A DNA stretch of 64,000 nucleotides. It comes from an uncultured Psychroserpens sp. GTDB lineage: Bacteria; Bacteroidota; Bacteroidia; Flavobacteriales; Flavobacteriaceae. Below, in pieces: positions 54,180 to 63,805 of this stretch (position 1 is its first letter; each line of letters begins with the position of its first letter). Location: contig NZ_CANMRL010000001.1 of assembly GCF_947500255.1 (NCBI RefSeq), positions 372,001-436,000 on the forward strand. The letters run 5' to 3'. The notes under the pieces were generated by a model. The model made no database searches. It saw only the letters and a list, made by a program, of their open reading frames with translations, and had not been told where the DNA came from. The position numbers were made by a program, and so were the translations under genes.

Positions 54180-55196
54180 ATGAAAAACACATTAATCATT
54201 ATCATTTTTTTCTTCAGTTTTGTCCTCAATGCTCAAGATCTTTCAAAAATTTATGAACAAGTAAGTCCTGCTGTAGTAGCCATTTTTACTCAAGAAAACA
54301 CCATCACTACTAATCAGGCAAATACTTCACAAAAAGTTAGCACTAGTGGTTTGGGTTCAGGTTTTATGATTTCAAACGAATTAATAATTACTGCCGCTCA
54401 TGTCGTTAGAGTGCCCGAATCCTTGGTTGTTAAGTTTTCAGATGGAGAAACCATACCTGCCAAAGTGATATCATCATATGACAGCGCTGATATAGCACTA
54501 ATTAAATTATTAAGACCAAAACTAAATGCAATCACAGTGTCCTTTGGAGATTCTGATAAAATGAAAATTGGCCAACAAGTATTTGTAATAGGTGTTCCTC
54601 TTGGTGTAGGCTTTTCACTATCATCAGGATACATTAGCGCATTCAAAAGACAAAATTTAGGAAAAAACCAATTTACAAACACAGAGTTCATTCAAACAGA
54701 TGCTGCTATAAATCAAGGTAACTCTGGAGGTCCAATGTTTAATTTAGAAGGCGAAGTTATAGGTGTTGTAAGTCATATAAAATCAAATTCGGGAGGCTCC
54801 GATGGGATTGGTTATGCTTCAAGTTCAAATTTAGTGGCTAAATTATTATTGAATAATAAAATCCCTTGGTTTGGAGCCGAGTTTTACACGCTCACAGGGA
54901 AAGAAGCTAATCTTTTTAACTTGCCTCAAAAAAGCGGACTATTAGTTCAACGAGTTGCATCATTAAGTATTTTTGATGATATGGGAGTAAAAGGAGGTGA
55001 TATGGAGATTTCTATTGGGCTAAAAAAAATAATTGCAGGAGGTGATATTATATTAGCCTTTAATGATATACAGTTTGAATTAACTGACGACACTTTAATT
55101 AAACTCGCTGAATTTGGACAAAATTTATCAAATGATGACGCCTTCGAAATTACAGTTCTAAGATCAGGCAAAATTATCACTTTAAAACATCAATAG
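54180..55196 (+). CDS. HtrA/Deg-like S1C serine protease
   Basis: A 338-residue exported protease with signal peptide ending LNAQ and a complete triad: His74 in ITAAHVVRV, Asp104 in DSADIALIKL and Ser182 in QGNSGGPMF. Residues about 220-338 form one PDZ-like domain (KKIIAGGDIILAFNDIQF). It probably degrades or holds misfolded envelope proteins. Classical DegP has two PDZ domains; one resembles DegS. The 3' end is duplicated at 43883-43933. Confidence 0.9.
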   Translation: MKNTLIIIIFFFSFVLNAQDLSKIYEQVSPAVVAIFTQENTITTNQANTSQKVSTSGLGSGFMISNELIITAAHVVRVPESLVVKFSDGETIPAKVISSYDSADIALIKLLRPKLNAITVSFGDSDKMKIGQQVFVIGVPLGVGFSLSSGYISAFKRQNLGKNQFTNTEFIQTDAAINQGNSGGPMFNLEGEVIGVVSHIKSNSGGSDGIGYASSSNLVAKLLLNNKIPWFGAEFYTLTGKEANLFNLPQKSGLLVQRVASLSIFDDMGVKGGDMEISIGLKKIIAGGDIILAFNDIQFELTDDTLIKLAEFGQNLSNDDAFEITVLRSGKIITLKHQ

Positions 55197-55229
55197 CTCG
55201 TGAAATTTCTTCGATTTTCATACATTTAC
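55179..55229 (+). repeat. HtrA-like gene 3' end, intact copy
   Basis: Partner of 43883-43933 (50 of 51 bases identical). Includes GTG-N18-TACATTTA, a promoter-like pattern with a defective -33 element, about 120 bases before the next gene. Confidence 0.85.
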
Positions 55230-55350
55230 GTCTTATTAATTCAGAAGTGTATTTTATTTTTGCACTAAATGTTATGAGTCCCTGAAAAGTTTAAACTTAT
55301 TAAGTGAATAGAACTTAACTTAAAAATGAATCCAATTAAAGATTAAAATC

Positions 55351-55782
55351 ATGAAAATTATTAAAGCGTTAATCATTTTAGTATGCGTGTTTTCAATGTC
55401 AGCTGTAAATGCTCAAAGTCAAAAGGAAAATGAAAAGGAAGAATATGGATATGGTATTTTTTCAATGGAAGAGTTCTCTAGTTTACATATTTGGGTTGAT
55501 AACCAAGTTGAAGGATTGATGCTTAGCGCTGAAACACTAATAGAATATGAGACTTTATTTGCATTTCACCTTGATAAAATAGGACGCTATAAGGATAAAG
55601 AAAACAGAGATAAAGTCTTGCCTGAAGCTGAGTATTTAAAAAGCATTAAGGAAAATATTGGTAACTTAAATTCGAGTGTTGAACCCATTTTATCTAAAGA
55701 TCAAAACAAAAAACACTTAAAGCTAATGGCTGAATTTGAAAAAATCCTTACCAATAAGCTTTTACTGAATAAAAAGAAATAA
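55351..55782 (+). CDS. Small secreted helical protein, unknown
   Basis: A 143-residue exported protein with signal peptide ending AVNAQ and a charged all-helical mature part (EEFSSLHIWVDNQVEGLMLS onward, ending KLLLNKKK). No family is recognised. It resembles the 140-residue protein of the fumarate operon in size, composition and spacing of W, Q, M, H, K and R residues. It lies after the HtrA-like gene. Confidence 0.65.
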   Translation: MKIIKALIILVCVFSMSAVNAQSQKENEKEEYGYGIFSMEEFSSLHIWVDNQVEGLMLSAETLIEYETLFAFHLDKIGRYKDKENRDKVLPEAEYLKSIKENIGNLNSSVEPILSKDQNKKHLKLMAEFEKILTNKLLLNKKK

Positions 55783-55802
55783 AAAAAAGCATTCTATCAA
55801 GA

Positions 55803-55872
55803 CTAATGCAAGATTAGAAGGTTAATGTAATAGACTAGGTGCAGAATCACTTATTTCAGAAAACGTTTTTTA
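55803..55872 (+). pseudogene. Remnant of an adenylate cyclase gene
   Basis: About 70 bases aligning with 46258-46327 of the intact cyclase gene at roughly 80% identity by eye. It still encodes RLEG, then a stop where the intact gene has Glu, then CNRLGAESLISENVF. The upstream cyclase coding sequence is absent. It is the last trace of a second cyclase copy. Confidence 0.75.
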
Positions 55873-55890
55873 AAAAACACAATTCATTTC

Positions 55891-58800
55891 TTAAAACCCA
55901 AAACCTAGTTTAAAAGCGAAACGTAAACCATCATCACTATTAAATGCTGAAATATTTGCAGTGATCATATCTGCAGCATTAGCAAAAATACCACCTCCAA
56001 ATGAATTATTCCATCGATCGGAATCTTCACCATCTAGCCAAACACGACCATAATCTACACCACCATAAAAGCCAATATTTAATGGTAATAATCCTGTTTT
56101 GATTTTATTTAAATTGAGCCTTAAATCGGTACTTTGAACAAAAGCACTGTTACCAATAAAACGTTCATTTCTATAGCCACGAAGTCCTTCATTTGCTCCT
56201 AAATTCGCACCTTGATAAAATTCGAAATCATCTCCCAAATTGATCTGCGCTTTAAGTTTTGTCGCTAAAACTAATTGTCCGCTTGGCACTAATTTATAAT
56301 CGAAGCTAAGTTCTGGAATGATATATCCAAAACCACTGGATGTACTCACATTATTTTTATATCCTGTTTCTAATGCTATCATCATACCCAATGTTGGAAA
56401 AGCAGCATTATCTGTATTGGCATAGTGATACTTTGCTTCAATGCCATAAAAATCTTGCTTGTCAAACACAGAATTATTAGCAGGTAGTAAAGCGATAAAA
56501 CGACCTTCAGTTCGTTCTACTTCATTAGACTCGTAACTCACACCAACTTTAAAACTAGCACCTAATTGTCCTCTCCAAATTAATGAAGGTGACACTTTAA
56601 ATGTTCTAATCTTTACACGATTATAATCGAGATCTACATCTAAACCATCGTCATCATCAGCTTCAGGGTTTAGCGACTCGTTACCAAATCCAAAAAAGTT
56701 AACGGCATAATTAGGACTTGTAAAATGTGCTTGAATTCCTAGATTCATATGTCCGACTACATTAGCAAACTCGCCATTATATCCCAAATCAAAACCTTGT
56801 GTAGCAAAATAGTAAGCCGCAGAAAAGATATGTTGTGATGTAAAAGGATTACGTTCAAAGCCGTAATTAGTTAAAGTATTAGTGAAGCCTAATTTGAATC
56901 CGTCATCAGGATTAGCACCTAAGGTTGGAATAAACTGATTACTACTATTTTTTAGTTTTTTATAGTCGTAGATATTCGTCTCATAATCATCGGTTAGTTT
57001 GACTTTTCCTTTGTTGGTTAAAAACTCGCTTTCTTTTGATTTATAATCGTATATCTTTACTTTTTTACCATTTTGAATATCATAAACATCTTTATTTTGC
57101 CCACCAATCAATCGTATCTTTATGAGCTTGTTGCCTTCACCTGACACCTTAAATACATCATCGTCATCTAAACCATAAATCCAAATCTCTTTGGTGTCTT
57201 CACAGGTATAAGTACGCTCGTGAAACACATCAGATTTCTCGCCTTTTTTAATACGATAAGCGGTGACTTTTGTATCGCCATTTGGCAATCGTACAATATC
57301 AAACCAATCGTCTTTATCGGTTCCTTTAATCAAACCAAACATGTTGATATGATTGTAGTATTCATCAGATATCTTCTGAAGATTTGATCGTCTGCCTTGT
57401 AATTTTCGCTTGATATCTTGAACCGTTTCTTGATTGACTTCAGAAGGGAAATACGTAAACGCTTCATCAATAACCGCGTCTGTAAGATTAGTAACGATCT
57501 GTTGTACTTGTGCATTCCAAACGTCGCGATTTGATTCATTTATTAAAGCCATATCCAAAGGGTAAGGCTCTAGATTAAACCACTTCGGACTCTTTAACTC
57601 TTCATCATAACTTTTCATTAAGCGTAATGCAGGTACAACCGTTGTTGCAAAACTAAGTAATGCACCATCGGCCATGATAGAAAACGCCTGATCACGATCT
57701 CGAGGTACAGGTCGATAAATCGTTTTTCCATTTTCTTTAAACTTAGCCCAACGCCATTGATCTTCATGTCTGTCCCAGTCACCAATAAGCATGTCAAATA
57801 AACGTGCCCTAATGTATGCTGGTTCGTCTAGAATATGATCTTCGTCTTCATGAAGTTCTTTTAGTAAATCATCTGTACTTATCAATTCATCTGAAAACCC
57901 AAAACTCACTTTATCTCCATGACCATCCGAAGCACGTTCTTCTATCATATATAGTTCATCTCCAAACTCATCATTATACATGCCTAGAGCTTCTTGTTTA
58001 GGAATGTAATATAAAACAGGATTCGTATGATAAACACCTACAGCCTTAGATAACGTTGCAATAGTAAAAGGTGCATATGGATGAGACCCAGTAAACACAT
58101 CTAAAAGTAAACCTTCGGTATACGTATCATCAAATTGTCCTTCAATATATTGATCTTTAAAAGCTACAGCTTGTAAATATTGTAATGCATTTTTACGAAG
58201 GGCTCTCATCACATATTCTCTCCCTTGCTTATCTTCTAATCGAACAGATTTTGATTGGTGCCCTCCTCCTTTACGAGTTGGCCTTAAACCTCCAAATAGC
58301 GTATCAAGACTTACTGTTGGGGCAGATATTTTTTGACTAAATTCTTCTCTGTAACGTTCTCCCCAAAGTGTTTTATAGAACCCTCCTTTCGTCGTTTCTT
58401 CTTCAGTGTATATTGAAGCTGTTGTCTGTTTGGCTATATTATCGTTATAATTTACACTTGCTATTTCTTTTGTAGCCGCATGTATTTCTTTTTGAAAAAC
58501 TGTTTCATTAGTAGAAGCCTTTACAAAGCTTACAAAAGACGATCCATCTTTAAACACATCAAGAACAGCATAACCTTGAGTTCCATATGAAAACTGACCA
58601 CCTTGAACATTTCGTGTTGCCGAAATTTTAGATCCTGATCCACTAACAATTTGAGGTAAGTTATCCTGAATTAAATATTGCAAGCTATGTTCATGACCTG
58701 AAACAAAAATCGTTTTATCATTCTCTTGAGATAGTGTGATAATACGTTTTCTAAACTCATTATAGTATCTATTCTGAATATCAACAGTGGTCACACCTCC

Positions 58801-59613
58801 AGTTTTTCGAATCACATTTTTTAGGGTACCTAAAATTGGAATGGGTTTCATATGACTCGCAAATGAAAATTGACCACCATGCGAACCATTAGTAAATATA
58901 GGATGATGTAAAGCGATGATTGTTGTTTTTCCTCTCGCCTTTTTTATCAAACCTTCAAATTCGTCAAAAAATTTATTCCTTGTTTTAATTTCACAATCAT
59001 CATTAATGGTTGGGTGATCGTCCCAATTGGTTAAATACCATTCCGAATCGACTAAGATCATTACAATGTCTTCAGATATAGTGACCTTTTCTAAAGGGCA
59101 TCCATTTTCAGGTAAAAATGTATTCTTCCCTAGTTGATCTTCAATATACTTCTCTTGTCGTTTTAAGCCTTCAACACCATTACTATACCAATCATGATTA
59201 CCAGGAATAAAAATAGTTTCTCCTTTAAAATCCTTAACAACATCTGTTTGTGCTTTGAGTTGATACTCGGCAAAAGCCCTTGACTCATCGCCTTTTTCTG
59301 GCAGTCCCTTTGGATAAATATTATCACCTAAAAATAGAGCTGTACTATTTTTTGAAGCGTTTTTTAGTTCCTTTTCAAAAGCTATCAAGCCTTGTGAAAG
59401 CTCTCCTATTGGAGAATTTCCCGCATCTCCAATTAAGTAAAATGTATGCGCTATCTCTTTGTTTTCTGGATAAGTATCAAAATGCGCCTTAATATCATCA
59501 CTAATATGCGACAGATTAGATCCCTCGATATTATACTGCGCTTTAAAATTAGCGCAGGCATTTAAAAGAATACTTACTAAAATTAATGGAGCTAATTTAT
59601 TGAAGGTTTTCAT
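55891..59613 (-). CDS. Giant lipoprotein: metallophosphoesterase, kinase-like domain and beta-barrel
   Basis: A 1240-residue outer-membrane lipoprotein (lipobox LLNAC, Cys20). Residues 55-400 are a calcineurin-like phosphoesterase with GDAGN (62), GDNIYPKG (96), GNHDW (138) and GHEHS (306). Residues about 440-770 contain a kinase-like pattern: a glycine-rich strand (KGGGHQSKSVRLEDKQGREY), GDWDRHEDQW (611-620) and PRDRDQAF (637-644), recalling the catalytic and metal motifs of lipid-kinase/FAM20-type folds. From about 870 a beta-barrel follows, with the BamA-like strand NLGANEGLRGYRNERF and final aromatic residue. The role of the middle domain is inference. Confidence 0.85.
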   Translation of the reverse strand: MKTFNKLAPLILVSILLNACANFKAQYNIEGSNLSHISDDIKAHFDTYPENKEIAHTFYLIGDAGNSPIGELSQGLIAFEKELKNASKNSTALFLGDNIYPKGLPEKGDESRAFAEYQLKAQTDVVKDFKGETIFIPGNHDWYSNGVEGLKRQEKYIEDQLGKNTFLPENGCPLEKVTISEDIVMILVDSEWYLTNWDDHPTINDDCEIKTRNKFFDEFEGLIKKARGKTTIIALHHPIFTNGSHGGQFSFASHMKPIPILGTLKNVIRKTGGVTTVDIQNRYYNEFRKRIITLSQENDKTIFVSGHEHSLQYLIQDNLPQIVSGSGSKISATRNVQGGQFSYGTQGYAVLDVFKDGSSFVSFVKASTNETVFQKEIHAATKEIASVNYNDNIAKQTTASIYTEEETTKGGFYKTLWGERYREEFSQKISAPTVSLDTLFGGLRPTRKGGGHQSKSVRLEDKQGREYVMRALRKNALQYLQAVAFKDQYIEGQFDDTYTEGLLLDVFTGSHPYAPFTIATLSKAVGVYHTNPVLYYIPKQEALGMYNDEFGDELYMIEERASDGHGDKVSFGFSDELISTDDLLKELHEDEDHILDEPAYIRARLFDMLIGDWDRHEDQWRWAKFKENGKTIYRPVPRDRDQAFSIMADGALLSFATTVVPALRLMKSYDEELKSPKWFNLEPYPLDMALINESNRDVWNAQVQQIVTNLTDAVIDEAFTYFPSEVNQETVQDIKRKLQGRRSNLQKISDEYYNHINMFGLIKGTDKDDWFDIVRLPNGDTKVTAYRIKKGEKSDVFHERTYTCEDTKEIWIYGLDDDDVFKVSGEGNKLIKIRLIGGQNKDVYDIQNGKKVKIYDYKSKESEFLTNKGKVKLTDDYETNIYDYKKLKNSSNQFIPTLGANPDDGFKLGFTNTLTNYGFERNPFTSQHIFSAAYYFATQGFDLGYNGEFANVVGHMNLGIQAHFTSPNYAVNFFGFGNESLNPEADDDDGLDVDLDYNRVKIRTFKVSPSLIWRGQLGASFKVGVSYESNEVERTEGRFIALLPANNSVFDKQDFYGIEAKYHYANTDNAAFPTLGMMIALETGYKNNVSTSSGFGYIIPELSFDYKLVPSGQLVLATKLKAQINLGDDFEFYQGANLGANEGLRGYRNERFIGNSAFVQSTDLRLNLNKIKTGLLPLNIGFYGGVDYGRVWLDGEDSDRWNNSFGGGIFANAADMITANISAFNSDDGLRFAFKLGFGF

Positions 59614-59646
59614 TTGGACGGTTTTGTTTTCTAAAGATATTGATTC

Positions 59647-60591
59647 TTAATCTAATTTTTCCCATAGACTATCTGTAAAATAATGTTTACAGTCTAGAAA
59701 ATGTTTTTTTATACTGAAATTCGCCTTTTTAGATAGTTCTTCTATTTCTGAAAGTCCGTATTTTTTTGAGAGCTCAGTCCATATCAATTCGTTTTGTTTG
59801 AATTCAATTGTTGCTCCTAATTTTTTGATATCAACCGTTTGTGCTTTTAGGCTCACTATATAACTTTTTACTTCGCCATTTACAGGGTTGTAATGACAGT
59901 AAAAATCGAAGTCATCTATCTTGAAATCGGCATCAAATTCGCGATTGATTCTAATTAAAAGGTTGAGATTAAATCGTTTGGTCACGCCTCCTTCATCATA
60001 ATAAGCATTATGAATTGTTATCGGATTCTTTTTTAAATCCATACCAATGAGCAACTTGTCATTTTTATTCATATTCTTATTAAAAAGTCTTAGTAAGTTA
60101 CTAGCATCTTCTTGAGAATAATTACCAATGTTACTTCCTAAAAACAACAGTAAACTTGGTGTTTTGCTCTTAGACGTCTCTTTTAGTATTTCAAAATAAT
60201 CACCTACTTTAGGTGTGATTGAAAGTTCGGGCAAACGTTCTGTTAATTTTTGAGTTAATATTGTAATAGCTTCTTGGGAGATATCTATGGGTATGTAATT
60301 AAAGGCAACTGAATTGTTTACCAAATACTCTAAAAGCTTGAATGTTTTGAATCCATCACCTGCGCCAAGTTCAATAATATTGAACGGTTGTTGAAACGCT
60401 AAGGCATCTACTATTTGTTGTGCTTGAAGTGAGAGGATTTCAAATTCTGAGTCGGTAAGATAATACTCAGGCATTTGCATAATCTCTTGAAATATGCGAC
60501 TGCCATTATCATCATAAAAATATTTAGAAGAAAGTTGCTTCTGCTCATTGGTTAAACCATCAATGATGTCTTTTGCAAATGTATTGTTCAT
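59647..60591 (-). CDS. egtD: L-histidine N-alpha-methyltransferase EgtD
   Basis: A 314-residue SAM-dependent enzyme that trimethylates histidine to hercynine, the first step of ergothioneine synthesis. The N-terminal KYFYDDNGSRIFQEIMQMPE and TDSEFEIL are diagnostic; the SAM motif is IIELGAGDGFKTFKLLE, and LLFLGSNIGNY follows. It starts 1 base after the EgtB stop (same operon). Confidence 0.93.
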   Translation of the reverse strand: MNNTFAKDIIDGLTNEQKQLSSKYFYDDNGSRIFQEIMQMPEYYLTDSEFEILSLQAQQIVDALAFQQPFNIIELGAGDGFKTFKLLEYLVNNSVAFNYIPIDISQEAITILTQKLTERLPELSITPKVGDYFEILKETSKSKTPSLLLFLGSNIGNYSQEDASNLLRLFNKNMNKNDKLLIGMDLKKNPITIHNAYYDEGGVTKRFNLNLLIRINREFDADFKIDDFDFYCHYNPVNGEVKSYIVSLKAQTVDIKKLGATIEFKQNELIWTELSKKYGLSEIEELSKKANFSIKKHFLDCKHYFTDSLWEKLD

Positions 60592-60592
60592 A

Positions 60593-61738
60593 TTACTTTA
60601 CGAGTCTAATTCCTGAAAATTGCCATCTCATTTCTGGATGAAAAAAATTGCGATATGTTGATCTGCTATGTCCATCTACTGTTGCTGCCGAAGCGCCTCT
60701 AAGTACCATTTGATTGATCATAAACTTACCGTTATATTCGCCTAGAGCGCCAGGTGCTTTGGAGTAATTAGGATAGGGCAAGTAAGCACTATTAGTCCAT
60801 TCCCAAAGCTCGCCATAGTTAAAATGCTTTGATGCCACTTCCCATTCAAACTCTGTAGGTAAACGCATTTGTTTCCATTCGGCAAACGCATGAGCTTCAT
60901 AAAAACTAATGTGATTAACAGGTGTTTTAAGATTAACTTCTTGAAAACCTTGAAGTGTATAGTGATGCCATATCCCATCAATTTTATGCCAATACTCTGG
61001 TGCTTTTATAGCATTTTGTTGAATAAAATCCCAACCTTCAGCATGCCATAAATTGAAATTATCATAACCTCCAGCGTCTATGAAATTTATGTAATCTTGA
61101 TTGGAAATTAACTGATTGGAAATTTCAAATTCATGTAAATACACTTTATGTTTTCCTAATTCATTATCATAACAAAATGAGTCATCATTATGGCCAATAT
61201 CATAAATACCTTCTTCAATTTTTAACCATTTTGAAGGCTGTTCAATTTCAGTAAAATAAATATCACTTTCAATTGTTGGAAACGTTGGTTGGTTTCCTAA
61301 AATGTATTTAACATCATAATAAAACAACTCCTGGTGTTGTTGCTCATGTTGAATGCCGAGTTCTATTATTTTTTTAATCTCTTCTGAAATGTCCTCAGAT
61401 AAAAACTTGAGCATTTCTTGATCCACGTATTGCCTATATTGATAAACTTCATCAACTGTTGGGCGCGTCATTAAACCTCTATTAGGCCTTAATACACGTG
61501 TACCTGCATTGTTATAATAGCTATTGAACAAATAGGCAAAATCCTCGTCAAAAGTTTTGTAACCAGATTTAAATTTAGAAAGCACAAACTGCTCAAAAAA
61601 CCATGTGCTATGTGCCAAATGCCATTTTGGAGGTGACACGAATATAACAGGTTGTACAGAATAGTCTTCGGTTTTTAGAGTTCTGCAAATTGATGTAAAT
61701 CGTTGTCTTGTTTTTAGATACGAATCTTTTAATGTCAT
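60593..61738 (-). CDS. egtB: Ergothioneine biosynthesis sulfoxide synthase EgtB
   Basis: A 381-residue nonheme-iron enzyme joining hercynine and a thiol donor. An N-terminal DinB-like domain provides the histidines (HLAHSTWFFEQF and GIQHEQQHQEL), and the C-terminal formylglycine-enzyme/sulfatase-like domain ends RWQFSGIRLVK. Its pairing with EgtD is diagnostic. EgtA, EgtC and EgtE are not seen in the window, so the thiol donor (cysteine or gamma-glutamylcysteine) is undetermined. Confidence 0.93.
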   Translation of the reverse strand: MTLKDSYLKTRQRFTSICRTLKTEDYSVQPVIFVSPPKWHLAHSTWFFEQFVLSKFKSGYKTFDEDFAYLFNSYYNNAGTRVLRPNRGLMTRPTVDEVYQYRQYVDQEMLKFLSEDISEEIKKIIELGIQHEQQHQELFYYDVKYILGNQPTFPTIESDIYFTEIEQPSKWLKIEEGIYDIGHNDDSFCYDNELGKHKVYLHEFEISNQLISNQDYINFIDAGGYDNFNLWHAEGWDFIQQNAIKAPEYWHKIDGIWHHYTLQGFQEVNLKTPVNHISFYEAHAFAEWKQMRLPTEFEWEVASKHFNYGELWEWTNSAYLPYPNYSKAPGALGEYNGKFMINQMVLRGASAATVDGHSRSTYRNFFHPEMRWQFSGIRLVK

Positions 61739-61761
61739 TGATTGATGATGAAATTTTTGAA

Positions 61762-62979
61762 TTATATAAGTTCTGTGTCAATAATCACTTCACTTTGTAA
61801 CGTTTTATGAACTGGACACTTTGAAGCAATTTCTTTTAATCGTTGCTTTTGTGAATCGTCTAAGTTACCGATAAAAGTCAACTTTTTTGACAAATGATCT
61901 ATTCGTTTTGGAGATTCAATGTCTAACATTAAATCATCACTATGTTTCTTAGAATAGGTTATATGAGCATATACCTCTTGTAAATCCCATTGTTTACGTT
62001 CGGCATATAATTTTAGGGTCATCACTGTACAAGCAGCTAATCCTGCACTTAGAAAATCATAAGGTGAGGGCCCAAAATCATCACCGCCAACACTATCAGG
62101 TTCATCAGCAATAAAATTGTGCTTTGACGTTTGAATTGTAGTTGTAAAATTATCGTTTCTCAAATTTAAATGTGCCACCAACTGTTCTCCTCCTGTATCA
62201 AGCATCTTATTTTCCTTAGGTTCAAAGTAACGCTGCACCCAACTGCCTATAATATCTCCAGCATATAAGCTATCTCGAGTATTAGACAGTAAATGATCTG
62301 CATCATCAAGGGTCACAAAACTCTTTGGATGATGTGCATTATGATATAATTGCTCGGCATTTTTTATACCTACAATTGTATCGATTGGCGAATGTAAAAT
62401 AAGTAGTGGTTTTCTAAGAGATTTTACTATTGCTGGTAAATCTGTTTTATCAAAATCTGAAACGAAATCTTCGTCTATTTTGAAAGGTCTACCACCAATA
62501 TTAACTTCTACTTTACCCTTTTGCTTTATATCTTCGATACCATGAGAAAACAAATGTTTAACATGATTTACTGTGGCTGGAGCACCAATTGTTGCTACTG
62601 CCTTGATATTATTCAATTTTGAAGCGGCGACTAAAACAGCTGCTCCACCAAGAGAGTGTCCTACAAGTAAAGCTGGAGCTTCGTAGTTTTCTGTTAGATA
62701 ATCATTAACAGCTATGAGGTCATCAACATTTGCAGAAAAATGACTGTCTGCAAATTCACCTTCACTACGTCCCAGCCCTGTGAAATCAAATCTTACCACG
62801 CCAAAACCGTGATTAGTTAGTGACCGACTAATATTTTTGACAGCACTTAATGTACTGCTACAGGTAAAACAATGTGCGAAAATGGCAAAATAACTTGGCT
62901 TTTGATTAGCAGGCAATTCTAAATATGCCTGAAGTTTATGACCTTTATTGTTTTCTATTTTTAATCTCTCGTTACTCAT
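61762..62979 (-). CDS. Alpha/beta hydrolase-OsmC fusion protein
   Basis: A 405-residue two-domain cytoplasmic protein. Residues 1-250 are an alpha/beta hydrolase with nucleophile elbow [11 protein letters not shown] and a late His in DDADHLLSN. Residues about 270-405 are an OsmC/Ohr domain with the two reactive cysteines in [17 protein letters not shown] and [11 protein letters not shown]. OsmC domains reduce organic hydroperoxides. The fusion is known in Bacteroidota and proteobacteria. It starts 10 bases after the MsrA-like gene. Confidence 0.9.
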   Translation of the reverse strand: MSNERLKIENNKGHKLQAYLELPANQKPSYFAIFAHCFTCSSTLSAVKNISRSLTNHGFGVVRFDFTGLGRSEGEFADSHFSANVDDLIAVNDYLTENYEAPALLVGHSLGGAAVLVAASKLNNIKAVATIGAPATVNHVKHLFSHGIEDIKQKGKVEVNIGGRPFKIDEDFVSDFDKTDLPAIVKSLRKPLLILHSPIDTIVGIKNAEQLYHNAHHPKSFVTLDDADHLLSNTRDSLYAGDIIGSWVQRYFEPKENKMLDTGGEQLVAHLNLRNDNFTTTIQTSKHNFIADEPDSVGGDDFGPSPYDFLSAGLAACTVMTLKLYAERKQWDLQEVYAHITYSKKHSDDLMLDIESPKRIDHLSKKLTFIGNLDDSQKQRLKEIASKCPVHKTLQSEVIIDTELI

Positions 62980-62989
62980 AATTATGCAT

Positions 62990-63517
62990 TTACAGTGTTG
63001 CTTCCAACTTTAAATGATCTAACTTATCACAGTTAACTTTGTTGGTATAATTAGTTAATAATAGTTTCAATTTAGGGTTAATAAACGTTTTACAAAACGG
63101 TTTTTCGGGGTTTTTAAAATAGTAATTAGTAATCTCTTCTCTTGAGGTTTTAAATGTATTGAAATCTAAAACAAGGGTAATTAATTCATCTTTATGTTGC
63201 TTGTTCAAAGCACTTAAAATATGTTTGGATTTTGCTTTTACAACTTCTGAAAATGTATAAATTGCCGAACGATATTTATCGCGCATAGAGTGGTTCTTGG
63301 TACTCTTATGTGTTAATACATGAATTTCTATTAGCAGCTCAAGACTAACCTCTTTTGGATTATACGTCACTAGAACACCTTCAGAAAAACTTGCAAATTC
63401 ATTAGTGGATGCGATATAACCTTGTTCTACAGAAATGACTCCTTTTAACGATTGAAATACAGCTTCTGTACACCAATGACAACCGCCTCCAAATCCTATT
63501 TTATCTTCACTATTCAT
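62990..63517 (-). CDS. msrA: Peptide-methionine (S)-S-oxide reductase, MsrA-like
   Basis: A 175-residue MsrA-like protein. The active-site region is [20 protein letters not shown] with the catalytic Cys; typical MsrA has GCFW, here [24 protein letters not shown] and [12 protein letters not shown] are family-like. The start at 63517 overlaps the DUF427 gene stop; the longer frame is not family-like. It repairs oxidised methionine. Confidence 0.85.
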   Translation of the reverse strand: MNSEDKIGFGGGCHWCTEAVFQSLKGVISVEQGYIASTNEFASFSEGVLVTYNPKEVSLELLIEIHVLTHKSTKNHSMRDKYRSAIYTFSEVVKAKSKHILSALNKQHKDELITLVLDFNTFKTSREEITNYYFKNPEKPFCKTFINPKLKLLLTNYTNKVNCDKLDHLKLEATL

Positions 63518-63798
63518 CAATCTGTAACCTCTACACCTCTCCAAAAAGCTACATGCCCTTTTATCGATTTGGCTAATTGAGATACTTCTGGATAATACCA
63601 GGCGGCATCTCTATTTTCTTTTCCATCGACTTCTAAAGTGTAATAAGACGCTTCACCTTTCCATGCACATGTGGTATGTGTATCACTTGGTTTAAAAAAC
63701 TCCTTTTTAATACTTTCGTGTGGAAAATAATGGTTGTTTTCTATAACAACTGTGTCATTACTTTCTGCTATAATTTGATTATTCCAAATGGCTTTCAT
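63517..63798 (-). CDS. DUF427 protein
   Basis: A 93-residue DUF427 protein: IWNNQIIAESNDTVVIENNH at the start, then THTTCAWKGEASYYTLEVDG and AAWYYPEVSQLAKSIKGHVA. The function is unknown. It is coupled to MsrA by a one-base overlap and follows the aldo/keto reductase gene by 7 bases. Confidence 0.9.
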   Translation of the reverse strand: MKAIWNNQIIAESNDTVVIENNHYFPHESIKKEFFKPSDTHTTCAWKGEASYYTLEVDGKENRDAAWYYPEVSQLAKSIKGHVAFWRGVEVTD

Positions 63799-63805
63799 AA
63801 TTATT

